Source: Escherichia ruysiae
Lineage (GTDB): Bacteria; Pseudomonadota; Gammaproteobacteria; Enterobacterales; Enterobacteriaceae
Assembly (NCBI RefSeq): GCF_902498915.1
Contig: NZ_CABVLQ010000001.1
Strand: one strand, 5' to 3'
DNA length: 64,000 nt
The notes beneath the pieces were generated by a model. That model made no database searches. It saw only the letters and a list, made by a program, of their open reading frames with translations, and was not told the DNA's origin. The position numbers were made by a program, and so were the translations under genes. Shown piece by piece: positions 24,444 through 33,079 of this stretch (the stretch's first letter is position 1; the number at the start of each line of letters is the position of its first letter).

Positions 24444-24845
24444 TCACGCCGTTAACTTCACCGGCTCATCACGAAAATCATCCGCCGGTTCCAGCTTCAG
24501 ATTCAGCGTCGCCAGCAGTTCACGCAGCTTTTCATGAAACTCTCGCAGAGTGTGCTCCAGCCGCTCAACCACTTCCGCATCTTTTACCTGAACATGCGTC
24601 CAGTCGCCTGCTTTATCGAACAGACCAAACTGGTAACTGTAGGTAAAACGGGATTCCTGCGCTTCCAGTTCCATCCACCAGCCCCAGAACTCACGCACTT
24701 CCGGCGCCGGTTTCACATTGACGCATACAGCCAGACAATCGAAAAAGAATCGATTATCTTCGCACTTACCTTCACGAATATACGGGCCTAGTGCGGTAAA
24801 TTTTTTGATCAATCTGCTTTTCGGGTGTCCACTCGGTAACGTCAT
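24444..24845 (-). CDS. crl: Sigma-S activator Crl
   Basis: The 133-residue E. coli Crl protein binds sigma-S (RpoS) and helps it form holoenzyme, raising curli and other stationary-phase genes at low temperature. The frame is intact (MTLPSGHPKSRLIKKFTALG ... EPVKLTA) without the IS insertion found in some laboratory strains. Convergent with phoE. Confidence 0.95.
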   Translation of the reverse strand: MTLPSGHPKSRLIKKFTALGPYIREGKCEDNRFFFDCLAVCVNVKPAPEVREFWGWWMELEAQESRFTYSYQFGLFDKAGDWTHVQVKDAEVVERLEHTLREFHEKLRELLATLNLKLEPADDFRDEPVKLTA

Positions 24846-24902
24846 TGCGATCTCCTGTTGTGAAGCAACTGTTTTACCAAATTGGCAAAATTTAGCAAAT
24901 TT

Positions 24903-26147
24903 TTAACACAATCGCTTTTCGAGCCAGTTAGTAATTTCCTGGAGTGCTTTGTCAAAATTCCGATACACCGGATTAAATGGAATTTCTAACAATTTACCGT
25001 CAGCAGATGACGAAGTGATTAATCGTGAATCCTCTTCCGGGCTGAACGGATCGTTCTTCCAGAAGCCTGATAACATTGGCGTTGGGCAGCGACGTCCCAG
25101 CAACCCTTGCACTTTCAATGAATAGCGATTCAACTCTACACGTAACGCTTCGTCGGAAGCATCGTGCATCCCTAAACGACTCGCCAGAACGTCAAGATAC
25201 ATTTCCGGCACCTGTTGCTGGCAATTAAAATCACTCAGCAAGGTGTGAACCACCGGACCAAGGCAGGCCACAGCTTTCAGACGCGGCGATTCAAGGTAAG
25301 CCAGACGTACAGCGACGTTAGCACCAAAACGGAAACCAAAGGCCGCAACGCGTGTGTGATCCACCCACGGCACATTAGGCAGAGCCTTTAACACATGCTG
25401 ATGCAGAAGGCTGGAATCCTGGGTGAGTTTCCATTTTGAAGAAAAACCAACCGAAGGCATATCGATAGTCAACATCGCAATGCCGCGCGGCGCAAAATAA
25501 CGCTCATAAAGAGAGTAATAGTCCGTTTGCATCGCATCCAGACCACCACACATTAATACTGTCGGGAACGGACCATCGCCTTTTGGCATATGGAGAAACC
25601 CGGTGATGGGCGCGCCCCCTGGCACAGTGAATTCCATTTGCCGCATCGTTCCTGGCAGACGTTGCGCCGCTTCTTCATAAGCGCGGTTTGATAACGTCTG
25701 CGCCTGTTCTGCCAGATCATCACCCTTCAGGTGTGGATAGGCAGCAATATTGTACAACGTCGCTGCGTGCAGCCAGTAACGACCGCTGACTTGTGGATTT
25801 TCTTCCGCACACGCTTTCTGTTGCCACAACATCGCCTGGGTGGCCCACTCATAAATCCAGTTACCGCCACGGTAACCAATCACCGTATCGTACAAATCAT
25901 TGTCGGTGCGTTCGGCATCGCTCATCACAATACGCGCCTGGACGTCGAGGATTTCGCGCGGATCAACGCCGCGCCAGATCCACATCAGGCGATTAATCAT
26001 GCGATACCAGTGGGGAATAGTTTTGCCATCAAGAGCCGACTGCACAGGCGGTTGTGCACCGTGATTAAAGCGGCGGACAAGCGTCGAGGTTTCAGGGTGT
26101 TTAAAGCGGGGTTTGAACAGGGTTTCGCTCAGGTTTGCCTGTGTCAT
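24903..26147 (-). CDS. frsA: Fermentation-respiration switch protein FrsA (esterase)
   Basis: The 414-residue FrsA/YafA is an alpha/beta hydrolase that binds the unphosphorylated glucose PTS protein EIIA-Glc and promotes fermentation. Visible features: the VLMCGGLDAMQTDYY oxyanion region, the nucleophile-elbow-like AAFGFRFGANVAVRLAYLES (with an Arg-Phe-Gly in place of a classic GxSxG) and a C-terminal NPVYRNFDKALQEITNWL. It is in its normal place downstream of gpt. Confidence 0.93.
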   Translation of the reverse strand: MTQANLSETLFKPRFKHPETSTLVRRFNHGAQPPVQSALDGKTIPHWYRMINRLMWIWRGVDPREILDVQARIVMSDAERTDNDLYDTVIGYRGGNWIYEWATQAMLWQQKACAEENPQVSGRYWLHAATLYNIAAYPHLKGDDLAEQAQTLSNRAYEEAAQRLPGTMRQMEFTVPGGAPITGFLHMPKGDGPFPTVLMCGGLDAMQTDYYSLYERYFAPRGIAMLTIDMPSVGFSSKWKLTQDSSLLHQHVLKALPNVPWVDHTRVAAFGFRFGANVAVRLAYLESPRLKAVACLGPVVHTLLSDFNCQQQVPEMYLDVLASRLGMHDASDEALRVELNRYSLKVQGLLGRRCPTPMLSGFWKNDPFSPEEDSRLITSSSADGKLLEIPFNPVYRNFDKALQEITNWLEKRLC

Positions 26148-26239
26148 GGATGCAACCTCCAGGAATACTTACTGGAAGCTATTGTAACTCGCCTGCAGTT
26201 AAAAAGAACAACGCCCGGCGAAGCCAGGCGTTGAAAAGA

Positions 26240-26698
26240 TTAGCGACCAGAGATAGGCGGAACGAATACCACGCCCATATCCCACGGTTGCTCAATCCAG
26301 GTATCTTGTGGGATATCAATAACATAATCATCAACCAGTGGACGACCAGCCGGTTTAGCGAAGATGGTGACAAAGTGCGCTTTAGGATACATTTCACGAA
26401 TCGCAACCGCAGTACCGCCGGTATCCACCAGATCATCAATGACGATGAAGCCTTCACCGTCGCCTTCTGCACGTTTCAGCACTTTCAGTTCGCGCTGGTT
26501 ATCGTGATCGTAGCTGGAAATACAAACGGTATCGACATGACGAATACCCAGTTCACGCGCCAGTAACGCACCCGGCACCAGACCGCCACGGCTAACGGCA
26601 ATAATGCCTTTCCATTGTTCAGAAGGCATCAGTCGGCTTGCGAGTTTACGTGCATGGATCTGCAACATGTCCCAGGTGACGATGTATTTTTCGCTCAT
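26240..26698 (-). CDS. gpt: Xanthine-guanine phosphoribosyltransferase
   Basis: The 152-residue E. coli Gpt salvages xanthine and guanine by reacting with PRPP. The PRPP loop VIDDLVDTGGTAVAIREMYP (residues about 86-105) is present, as is the IIAVSRGGLVPGALLAREL region. Divergent from pepD, with a 260-bp gap that holds both promoters. Confidence 0.97.
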   Translation of the reverse strand: MSEKYIVTWDMLQIHARKLASRLMPSEQWKGIIAVSRGGLVPGALLARELGIRHVDTVCISSYDHDNQRELKVLKRAEGDGEGFIVIDDLVDTGGTAVAIREMYPKAHFVTIFAKPAGRPLVDDYVIDIPQDTWIEQPWDMGVVFVPPISGR

Positions 26699-26958
26699 GT
26701 GAAGTGTCCCAGCCTGTTTATCTACGGCTTAAAAAGTGTTCGAGGGGAAAATAGGTTGCGCGAGATTATAGAGATCTGACGCACTAAAAACCAGTATTTC
26801 ACATAAGTCCGCGTCTTTTTGCGCACTGCTACTACCTGTCGCTGGATAAAGTGGTATTCTCAAACATATCTCGCAAGCCTGACTTGTGCTGACAACATTT
26901 TCTGCTAACCCTGTGACCTGCAATACTGTTTTGCGGGTGATCGACAAGGAGACTTAAC

Positions 26959-28416
26959 GTGTCTGAACTGTCTCAATTATCTCCACAGCCGCTGTGGGAT
27001 ATTTTTGCCAAAATCTGTTCTATTCCTCACCCGTCCTACCACGAAGAGCAGCTTGCTGAATACATTGTAGGTTGGGCAAAAGAAAAAGGTTTCCATGTCG
27101 AACGCGATCAAGTGGGGAATATCCTGATTCGTAAACCTGCCACCGCAGGTATGGAAAATCGTAAACCGGTCGTCTTACAAGCTCACCTCGATATGGTGCC
27201 GCAGAAAAACAACGATACCGTGCACGACTTCACTAAAGATCCTATCCAGCCTTATATCGATGGCGAATGGGTTAAAGCGCGCGGCACCACGCTCGGTGCA
27301 GATAACGGCATTGGCATGGCGTCTGCGCTGGCGGTTCTTGCCGATGACAACGTGGTACACGGCCCGCTGGAAGTGCTGCTGACCATGACCGAAGAAGCCG
27401 GTATGGACGGTGCGTTCGGCTTACAGAGCAACTGGTTACAGGCAGATATTCTGATTAACACCGACTCTGAAGAAGAAGGTGAAATCTACATGGGCTGCGC
27501 GGGTGGTATCGACTTCACCTCCAACCTGCATTTAGACCGTGAAACAGTTCCGGCTGGTTTTGAAACCTTTAAATTAACCTTAAAAGGTCTGAAAGGCGGT
27601 CACTCTGGTGGCGAAATCCACGTTGGCCTAGGTAATGCAAACAAACTGCTGGTGCGCTTCCTGGCAGGTCATGCGGAAGAACTGGATCTGCGCCTTATCG
27701 ATTTCAACGGCGGCACACTGCGTAACGCCATCCCGCGTGAAGCCTTTGCAACCATCGCTGTCGCAGCCGATAAAGTCGACGCGCTGAAATCTCTGGTGAA
27801 TACCTATCAGGAGATCCTGAAAAACGAGCTGGCCGAGAAAGAGAAAAACCTGGCATTACTGCTGGATTCAGTAGCGAACGACAAAACTGCGCTGACCACC
27901 AAATCTCGCGATACCTTTATTCGCCTGTTGAACGCCACCCCGAACGGTGTGATCCGTAACTCCGACGTGGCAAAAGGCGTGGTTGAAACCTCACTGAACG
28001 TCGGTGTGGTAACCATGACCGACAATAACGTACAAATTCACTGCCTGATCCGTTCTCTGATCGACAGCGGTAAAGACTACGTGGTAAGTATGCTGGATTC
28101 GCTGGGTAAACTGGCAGGCGCGAAAACCGAAGCGAAAGGCGCATATCCTGGCTGGCAGCCGGACGCTAACTCTCCGGTAATGCATCTGGTACGTGAAACC
28201 TATCAGCGTCTGTTCAACAAGACGCCGAACATCCAGATTATCCACGCGGGTCTGGAATGTGGTCTGTTCAAAAAACCGTATCCGGAAATGGACATGGTTT
28301 CTATCGGGCCGACTATCACCGGACCACACTCTCCGGATGAGCAAGTTCATATCGAAAGCGTTGGTCATTACTGGACGCTTCTGACTGAACTGCTGAAAGA
28401 AATTCCGGCGAAGTAA
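26959..28416 (+). CDS. pepD: Cytosol non-specific dipeptidase (peptidase D)
   Basis: The 485-residue M20C zinc aminoacyl-dipeptidase, which hydrolyses Xaa-His and many other dipeptides in the cytosol. Metal-binding residues lie in VVLQAHLDMVPQKN, TLGADNGIGMA, TEEAGMDGAFGL and HAGLECGLF. It starts with GTG at 26959, with AGGAGACTTAAC in front, as in K-12. The frame is intact. Confidence 0.96.
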   Translation: MSELSQLSPQPLWDIFAKICSIPHPSYHEEQLAEYIVGWAKEKGFHVERDQVGNILIRKPATAGMENRKPVVLQAHLDMVPQKNNDTVHDFTKDPIQPYIDGEWVKARGTTLGADNGIGMASALAVLADDNVVHGPLEVLLTMTEEAGMDGAFGLQSNWLQADILINTDSEEEGEIYMGCAGGIDFTSNLHLDRETVPAGFETFKLTLKGLKGGHSGGEIHVGLGNANKLLVRFLAGHAEELDLRLIDFNGGTLRNAIPREAFATIAVAADKVDALKSLVNTYQEILKNELAEKEKNLALLLDSVANDKTALTTKSRDTFIRLLNATPNGVIRNSDVAKGVVETSLNVGVVTMTDNNVQIHCLIRSLIDSGKDYVVSMLDSLGKLAGAKTEAKGAYPGWQPDANSPVMHLVRETYQRLFNKTPNIQIIHAGLECGLFKKPYPEMDMVSIGPTITGPHSPDEQVHIESVGHYWTLLTELLKEIPAK

Positions 28417-28429
28417 TTATTTGATTTGC

Positions 28430-28461
28430 TGCCGGATGGCGTTTAATCGCCTTCCGGCAGT
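28430..28461. repeat. REP hairpin after pepD
   Basis: TGCCGGATGGCG and CGCCTTCCGGCA-type arms (GCCGGATGGCGTTTAATCGC then CTTCCGGC) form a REP stem between the convergent pepD and prfH genes. Confidence 0.7.
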
Positions 28462-28470
28462 TTCCCTTCA

Positions 28471-29085
28471 CTATCCTTCGATAAAAGCCATCCCTGTAAA
28501 TGTCCGTCGCGGGTTACCACGTTCAATCTGGTGATGGAACATTCGCCGCTGCGATTTCAGCGCCGCGCTATTTTCCAGTTGCTGTTGTTCCAGCTTCCAG
28601 GCAATCAGTAATTGTGCCAGCCGTTTATTGGCATGCTGGCTGCGCTCTGACTGAACCTTCACACTAATCCCGGTTGCCAGATGCGTGGCGCGCACCGCCG
28701 AGTCGGTTTTATTGACATGTTGGCCGCCCGGCCCCGACGAACGCAGCGTCTCATACCGGATCGCATCGGATTGCTCCTGCTCATCAGCGGTAAAACGCCC
28801 AATGCCCAGAAACCAGTTTTTGCGCCCATGATGAGGCCGATACGGACTCGGACAAATCCACTGAATAGTGCCACACCAGCTTTCGCTTAATGCCCATGCG
28901 CTGTCGCCATCAAGTGAAATCAGCGCCGAACGCTGCGTGTCAGAATAGCGACCCGTTTCTGTTTCCAGCACCGTTACCGCGACGCCTTGTCGGGTAGCTT
29001 CTTTAATCAACCTGTCCAGCGCCTTTTTCACTGCGAGACAACATTCTTCCGGCCCCTGAGCTGAGGAGAGTTGTAGCAAAATCAT
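28471..29085 (-). CDS. prfH: Peptide chain release factor H, intact
   Basis: The 204-residue protein has the release-factor catalytic loop SSGPGGQHVNKTDSAVRATH with GGQ and a C-terminal basic tail (ALKSQRRMFHHQIERGNPRR). It lacks the stop-codon-recognition domain of RF1/RF2. PrfH frees peptides from ribosomes stalled by damaged 16S rRNA, so that RtcB2 can reseal the break. K-12 carries a truncated version. The ATG at 29085 overlaps the rtcB2 stop (ATGA at 29082-29085), so translation is coupled; I ignore the longer upstream frame. Confidence 0.92.
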   Translation of the reverse strand: MILLQLSSAQGPEECCLAVKKALDRLIKEATRQGVAVTVLETETGRYSDTQRSALISLDGDSAWALSESWCGTIQWICPSPYRPHHGRKNWFLGIGRFTADEQEQSDAIRYETLRSSGPGGQHVNKTDSAVRATHLATGISVKVQSERSQHANKRLAQLLIAWKLEQQQLENSAALKSQRRMFHHQIERGNPRRTFTGMAFIEG

Positions 29086-30221
29086 CCTTTTTTCCCTCCA
29101 CTGTTTTTGAGCGTCAGCACCGGACGCAGCCGCGCGACAGGAATAATTAAACCGGCCTGCACCAGACATTGCACCACGCTTTCAGCCGATTTATAGGCTT
29201 GTGGCGCTTCTTCGAAGATGAGTTGTTTATCGCGACAAATTACCCGGCTGCCAAGTTCAGTACGCGAGAGTTGCGTCGCCGTGTATTTCGCTGCCAGCCG
29301 CCCTTTACACTCGGTGCGCCCCCATTTACGCCCTGCCCCATGCGCCAGCGAGTGAAGCGTTTTTTCGTTCGCAACAGGTTTAACCAGCCAGGAGTAATCA
29401 CCGCGTGAACCGGGAATAATCACCAGACCGTTGTCATCCGGCGTGGCACCTTTACGATGCAAGAAACCCTGTTGATCGCCGATTTGACACGCGCTAACAA
29501 AGTTATGCGCCACATCCAGAACCGGACTTCCGCTGGCTTTCACCTGTTGCATTATGCGCAGAGCGATCATCTGGCGATTAATACGCGCAAACGCCAGCGC
29601 ATCGTCATGTTCCGCAATATACCGTAGCGCGTCATCACTGCCTTCAGGCAAACCATGATGCGAAAACGAGGCAATATGTCGCTGTAAAATAGACTGCCCC
29701 AAACCCCGCGAGCCGCTATGAACCAGCAGTTGCAGATGCTGCGCATCCAGACCAGCCAGTGCAAACAGTTCCGCGTCGATGATTTGATCAATCTGTTGCA
29801 GCTCTGCGAAGTGGTTTCCGCCACCGATAGAGCCAAGCGCGCTGCGCCACGAATGCTGTGCAAACGCTGACGGCAGGTTTTCCTCCAGCCAGCTTTCTTC
29901 AGCAACGTCATCCAAAGCTGATAATCGCTTTTCAAACTTATCGGCGTTGTATTTGCGAGCGAGAATATCTGTTTGCCATAGCGCCATGCCACAGCCGATA
30001 TCACTGCCGACCAGTGCCGGGTAAAAACGACCAACGGAGAAGAACGCTGCGCCAATCGGGTAGCCGCGTCCGGGGTGTAAATCTGGCATCCCAACTACGC
30101 GTTGCATGTTGGGTAAATTTGCCGTGGTGTGTAATTGTTGGATCGCTGAACTCTCGATCCACAGGTCATCAGATGCGATGGTAAATACCGCATCGGATAA
30201 GGGACGAATATATTTGCCCAT
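29082..30221 (-). CDS. rtcB2: RtcB-family RNA ligase (RtcB2), intact
   Basis: About 379 residues with RtcB active-site motifs: GSDIGCGMALWQTD (metal-binding Asp and Cys), GGGNHFAEL, VHSGSRGLG, PGSRGDYSWLV and AHGAGRKWGRTECK (His that is guanylylated). RtcB joins RNA ends with 2',3'-cyclic phosphate, using Mn2+ and GTP; RtcB2 next to PrfH repairs 16S rRNA cut by colicin E3-like nucleases. In K-12 only a fragment (ykfJ) remains. The first in-frame ATG (30233) abuts an ERIC element; MGKYIRPLSDA at 30221 matches the family start. Confidence 0.92.
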   Translation of the reverse strand: MGKYIRPLSDAVFTIASDDLWIESSAIQQLHTTANLPNMQRVVGMPDLHPGRGYPIGAAFFSVGRFYPALVGSDIGCGMALWQTDILARKYNADKFEKRLSALDDVAEESWLEENLPSAFAQHSWRSALGSIGGGNHFAELQQIDQIIDAELFALAGLDAQHLQLLVHSGSRGLGQSILQRHIASFSHHGLPEGSDDALRYIAEHDDALAFARINRQMIALRIMQQVKASGSPVLDVAHNFVSACQIGDQQGFLHRKGATPDDNGLVIIPGSRGDYSWLVKPVANEKTLHSLAHGAGRKWGRTECKGRLAAKYTATQLSRTELGSRVICRDKQLIFEEAPQAYKSAESVVQCLVQAGLIIPVARLRPVLTLKNSGGKKG

Positions 30222-30234
30222 GTACCATTCCATT

Positions 30235-30361
30235 TATACTCGTCATACTTCAAGTTGCATGTACTGCGACTGCGTTCGTTCACCCCAGTCACTTACTTTA
30301 GTAAGCTCCAGGGGATTCACTCGCTTGTCGCCTTCCTGCAACTCGAATTATTTAGAGTATA
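30235..30361. repeat. ERIC (intergenic repeat unit)
   Basis: A 127-bp element with imperfect inverted terminal repeats (TATACTCGTCATACTTC ... GAATTATTTAGAGTATA) and the central CCCCAGTCACTTACTTTAG and TAAGCTCCAGGGGATTCAC palindrome, matching the enterobacterial ERIC consensus. It ends exactly at the rtcB2 start region, so it probably forms part of the rtcB2 mRNA 5' end. The remaining 177 bases to yafP contain no gene that I can support. Confidence 0.9.
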
Positions 30362-30489
30362 TAAATATAAAAATCAGAAAATGGCAGACGAATCCAGGGC
30401 AAGAAAAAAAGAATTAATCCTGGAAAGGTCTGCAAAGAGTCATTGATAAAGGATTTGTCATGATTTACCTCCTTGCAGTTTGTGGAATA

Positions 30490-30520
30490 AAAAAACGCGC
30501 ACATATTAGGCGGGCGTTAT
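30490..30520 (-). terminator. Possible yafP terminator
   Basis: On the minus strand AACGCCCGCC ... GCGCGTTTTTT forms a short stem with a T run, about 20-50 bases after the yafP stop. Confidence 0.4.
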
Positions 30521-30538
30521 TTTCATTGCAAGCTGGAT

Positions 30539-30991
30539 TTAATGTTGCTGTTTATATCGCATATAAAAATTAGTAAACCACGCCCCCCGACATTCAACGC
30601 GTTGCTGCTTAACCACCTGAAAACCATAACGTTCAAAAAAGGGTTTTGCAGTTATGCTGGCATCCACCGTAAGTTCGGATTCAGACTTAATAAAAGGTTT
30701 TAACAAGGCACTGGCGACACCACAGCGGGTGTATTCCGGATCAACAAATAGCATATCGATATAGTGTTCAATGCAGGTAATAAAGCCGACCAGTTGTGCA
30801 TTAATGACCGCAACCCGCACTTGTGATTGCACGAGCTTCTCCTTCCAGCGAGATTCATCAATCTGCGCCCAAGCGGCAATTTGTTGCGGTGAATAATGCT
30901 GACTGGCAGTCATCGTAACCGCTCTAATGAAAATAGCGCATAGTTGCTGAAAATCGCCAGGCTGATAGTCTCTTATTTGAATGTTATTCAT
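30539..30991 (-). CDS. yafP: GNAT-family acetyltransferase YafP
   Basis: The 150-residue GNAT N-acetyltransferase YafP. The acetyl-CoA binding segment MLFVDPEYTRCGVASALLKP (residues about 79-98, R/Q-x-x-G-x-A type) is present. It belongs to the SOS-induced dinB operon and is implicated in resistance to some genotoxins such as phleomycin. Its ATG overlaps the dinB stop (ATGA), so it directly follows dinB. In K-12, yafN and yafO separate the two genes; here they are absent. Confidence 0.92.
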   Translation of the reverse strand: MNNIQIRDYQPGDFQQLCAIFIRAVTMTASQHYSPQQIAAWAQIDESRWKEKLVQSQVRVAVINAQLVGFITCIEHYIDMLFVDPEYTRCGVASALLKPFIKSESELTVDASITAKPFFERYGFQVVKQQRVECRGAWFTNFYMRYKQQH

Positions 30992-32043
30992 AATCCCAGC
31001 ACCAACTGTCTTTCCATTTGCGGATCAAGCAACGTCACATGCAGCCCCACCAACCGTACACCGCGTCCGCCGCGACGTTCATCCCAGGTTTTACGCGCAG
31101 TGGCGATTAGGTCAGCTTTATTCAAACGCGGCCAGACATGCTCCTGAGTGGTTTGCTGAAAATCATCGAACTTTAATTTCACTCCCTGGCGGGCGATCAG
31201 TAAATCAGGCTTCACCTTTGCCAGACGGCGCTCCAGTTCAGGATAAAGCCGCTCAATAATCGCTTCACATTCAGACCAGTGATGGATATCTTCCGCCATC
31301 GTGCGTTCCACACCGACGGATTTACGCAGCCGTTCACTGTTAACATCGCGCTCGTCGATACCCTGGCTACGCTCCCACAAAATGCGGCCAAATTTGCCAA
31401 AGCGTTTGAGCAAGGTCACCAGATCACACTTTTGTACATCACCGCAGGTGCGCAGCCCCATCGCCTCTAGTTTTGCCGCTGATACTTTGCCGACACCAGG
31501 AATCTTCGCCAGCGGCAACGTTTCCAGAAATGCAGGAACGTCAGCAGGTGTAATCACAAACTGACCGTTGGGTTTGTTCATGTCAGAGGCGATTTTGGCG
31601 AGAAACTTAACCGGCGCCACGCCCGCAGAAGCCGTCAAGTGCAACTCGTTAAAGATCGTCTGACGGATTTCCTGGGCGATGAGAGTCGCAGAACCGTGGC
31701 AATGCACGCTGTCGGTGACATCGAGATAGGCCTCATCCAGCGACAACGGCTCAATGCGCGAAGTGTAACGCGAGAAGATTTCGCGGATATGATTTGAGGC
31801 TTCTTTGTAGGCGTCAAAGCGCCCCGGAAGCAAGGTGAGGTGCGGGCATAATTTGAGCGCCATGCCGGTCGGCATTGCGCTGCGTACACCAAATTTACGC
31901 GCGGGATAATTGGCGGTGCTGATCACTCCCCGACGTTCGCGGCTACCGCCAATAGCAACAGGGATATCGCGCAGGGTGGGATTATCACGCATCTCCACCG
32001 CTGCGAAAAAGCAGTCCATATCCACATGAATGATTTTACGCAT
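30988..32043 (-). CDS. dinB: DNA polymerase IV
   Basis: The 351-residue Y-family translesion polymerase. Active-site motifs HVDMDCFFAAVEMRD (residues 5-19) and SLDEAYLDVTDSV (about 102-114) carry the catalytic Asp and Glu, and the C-terminal QLVLGL is the beta-clamp-binding motif. A LexA box sits just upstream. The gene is intact. Confidence 0.97.
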   Translation of the reverse strand: MRKIIHVDMDCFFAAVEMRDNPTLRDIPVAIGGSRERRGVISTANYPARKFGVRSAMPTGMALKLCPHLTLLPGRFDAYKEASNHIREIFSRYTSRIEPLSLDEAYLDVTDSVHCHGSATLIAQEIRQTIFNELHLTASAGVAPVKFLAKIASDMNKPNGQFVITPADVPAFLETLPLAKIPGVGKVSAAKLEAMGLRTCGDVQKCDLVTLLKRFGKFGRILWERSQGIDERDVNSERLRKSVGVERTMAEDIHHWSECEAIIERLYPELERRLAKVKPDLLIARQGVKLKFDDFQQTTQEHVWPRLNKADLIATARKTWDERRGGRGVRLVGLHVTLLDPQMERQLVLGL

Positions 32044-32059
32044 CGCTCACCTCTCAATA

Positions 32060-32075
32060 CTGGTAAAGTATACAG
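32060..32075. promoter_or_regulatory. LexA (SOS) box of dinB
   Basis: CTGGTAAAGTATACAG fits CTG-N10-CAG with the canonical central TATA-type bases. It is the known SOS box of dinB, 16 bases before the ATG. Confidence 0.9.
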
Positions 32076-32122
32076 TGATTTTAAGGTTTGAGAAATGCGT
32101 AAAGATTCTGCAATCAGTCCCC

Positions 32123-32155
32123 TTATTGCCGGATGCGCTGCGCTTATCTGACCAA
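32123..32155. repeat. REP-like fragment between dinB and lafU
   Basis: TTGCCGGATGCGCTGCGCTT matches one arm of an E. coli REP sequence. It marks the junction between the backbone and the Flag-2 locus. Confidence 0.5.
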
Positions 32156-32171
32156 CAGGAGGCCGTTTTTG

Positions 32172-33077
32172 CTACCCGTGCTGCTTATCCAGTTTTTGCA
32201 CCAACGGCTGCACCACCTTATCTCCATGCTGACCAAAATATTGATACAGCGTGTCCGAGGCGCTTTTGGTTAGCACCATAATCTCAATGCGCCGGTTGCC
32301 TGCGCTTTGCGGATTCTTCGCGTCCAGCAGCATCTGGTCCGCCATTGCGCTCACCTGCATCACTTTATCTTCCGGCATTCCGGCCTCTTCCAGCACGCGG
32401 CGAGCGGAAAGCGCGCGGTCGCCCGAAAGGTTCCAGTTGTTGTATACATTGTTTTTATAGGCCATCGCATCGGTATGCCCGGTAATAATAATTTTGTTGT
32501 CGAGCGAGTCGAATACCGGCGCGAGCTCCACCAGCAGCGTTTTAAAGAACGGCATAATCTTGGCGCTGCCGCGCTCAAACATATTACGGTTCTGGTCGTC
32601 TTTAATCAGCACGCGTAATCCCTGCGGGACAATCTCCATCTCCAGATTGGCTTCCATATGCGCATTACGGGCGATGGTATTGATATTGGTCGCCAGCTCG
32701 CCCAGTTCAGTGGCGGATTTCTTCTTCAGCAGCGCCGTTTTCTCGTTCACATCACGTGCTTTTTTCTCGGTTTCTTCCGGCACCGCCACGGTAGTCGGTT
32801 TCGGCGGATGAGGCGGGCTTATTTTATTTAACGGCGACAGCCCGCCACCGTTGAAGATCGACTGCCCATGCAGCGCCGCCATAATGCTTTCACGCTCGGA
32901 TTTACTAACGCTGTTCACAATCCACAGGGTCATAAACAGCGCCATCATCGCCAGGGTAAAGTCGGCGAATGCCACCTTCCACGCGCCGCCGTGATGCCCG
33001 GCATGATTCTTTTTGATCTGCCGCCGGACGATGGTGGTTTTAGCCCCACGCTCGCGGCGGTTGCCCGTCTTTCTCAT
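32172..33077 (-). CDS. lafU: Lateral flagellar motor protein LafU (MotB-like)
   Basis: About 301 residues: a single N-terminal membrane span with the plug/proton site Asp (AFADFTLAMMALFMTLWIV, residues about 38-56). A C-terminal OmpA/MotB peptidoglycan-binding domain follows, with ITGHTDAMAYKNN and NWNLSGDRALSARRVLEEAG and NRRIEIMVL. It forms the stator with LafT. In K-12 this is the surviving fragment mbhA/lafU; here it is complete. Start at 33077 (MRKTGNRRERG), two bases after the lafT stop. Confidence 0.93.
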   Translation of the reverse strand: MRKTGNRRERGAKTTIVRRQIKKNHAGHHGGAWKVAFADFTLAMMALFMTLWIVNSVSKSERESIMAALHGQSIFNGGGLSPLNKISPPHPPKPTTVAVPEETEKKARDVNEKTALLKKKSATELGELATNINTIARNAHMEANLEMEIVPQGLRVLIKDDQNRNMFERGSAKIMPFFKTLLVELAPVFDSLDNKIIITGHTDAMAYKNNVYNNWNLSGDRALSARRVLEEAGMPEDKVMQVSAMADQMLLDAKNPQSAGNRRIEIMVLTKSASDTLYQYFGQHGDKVVQPLVQKLDKQHG

Positions 33078-33079
33078 GC

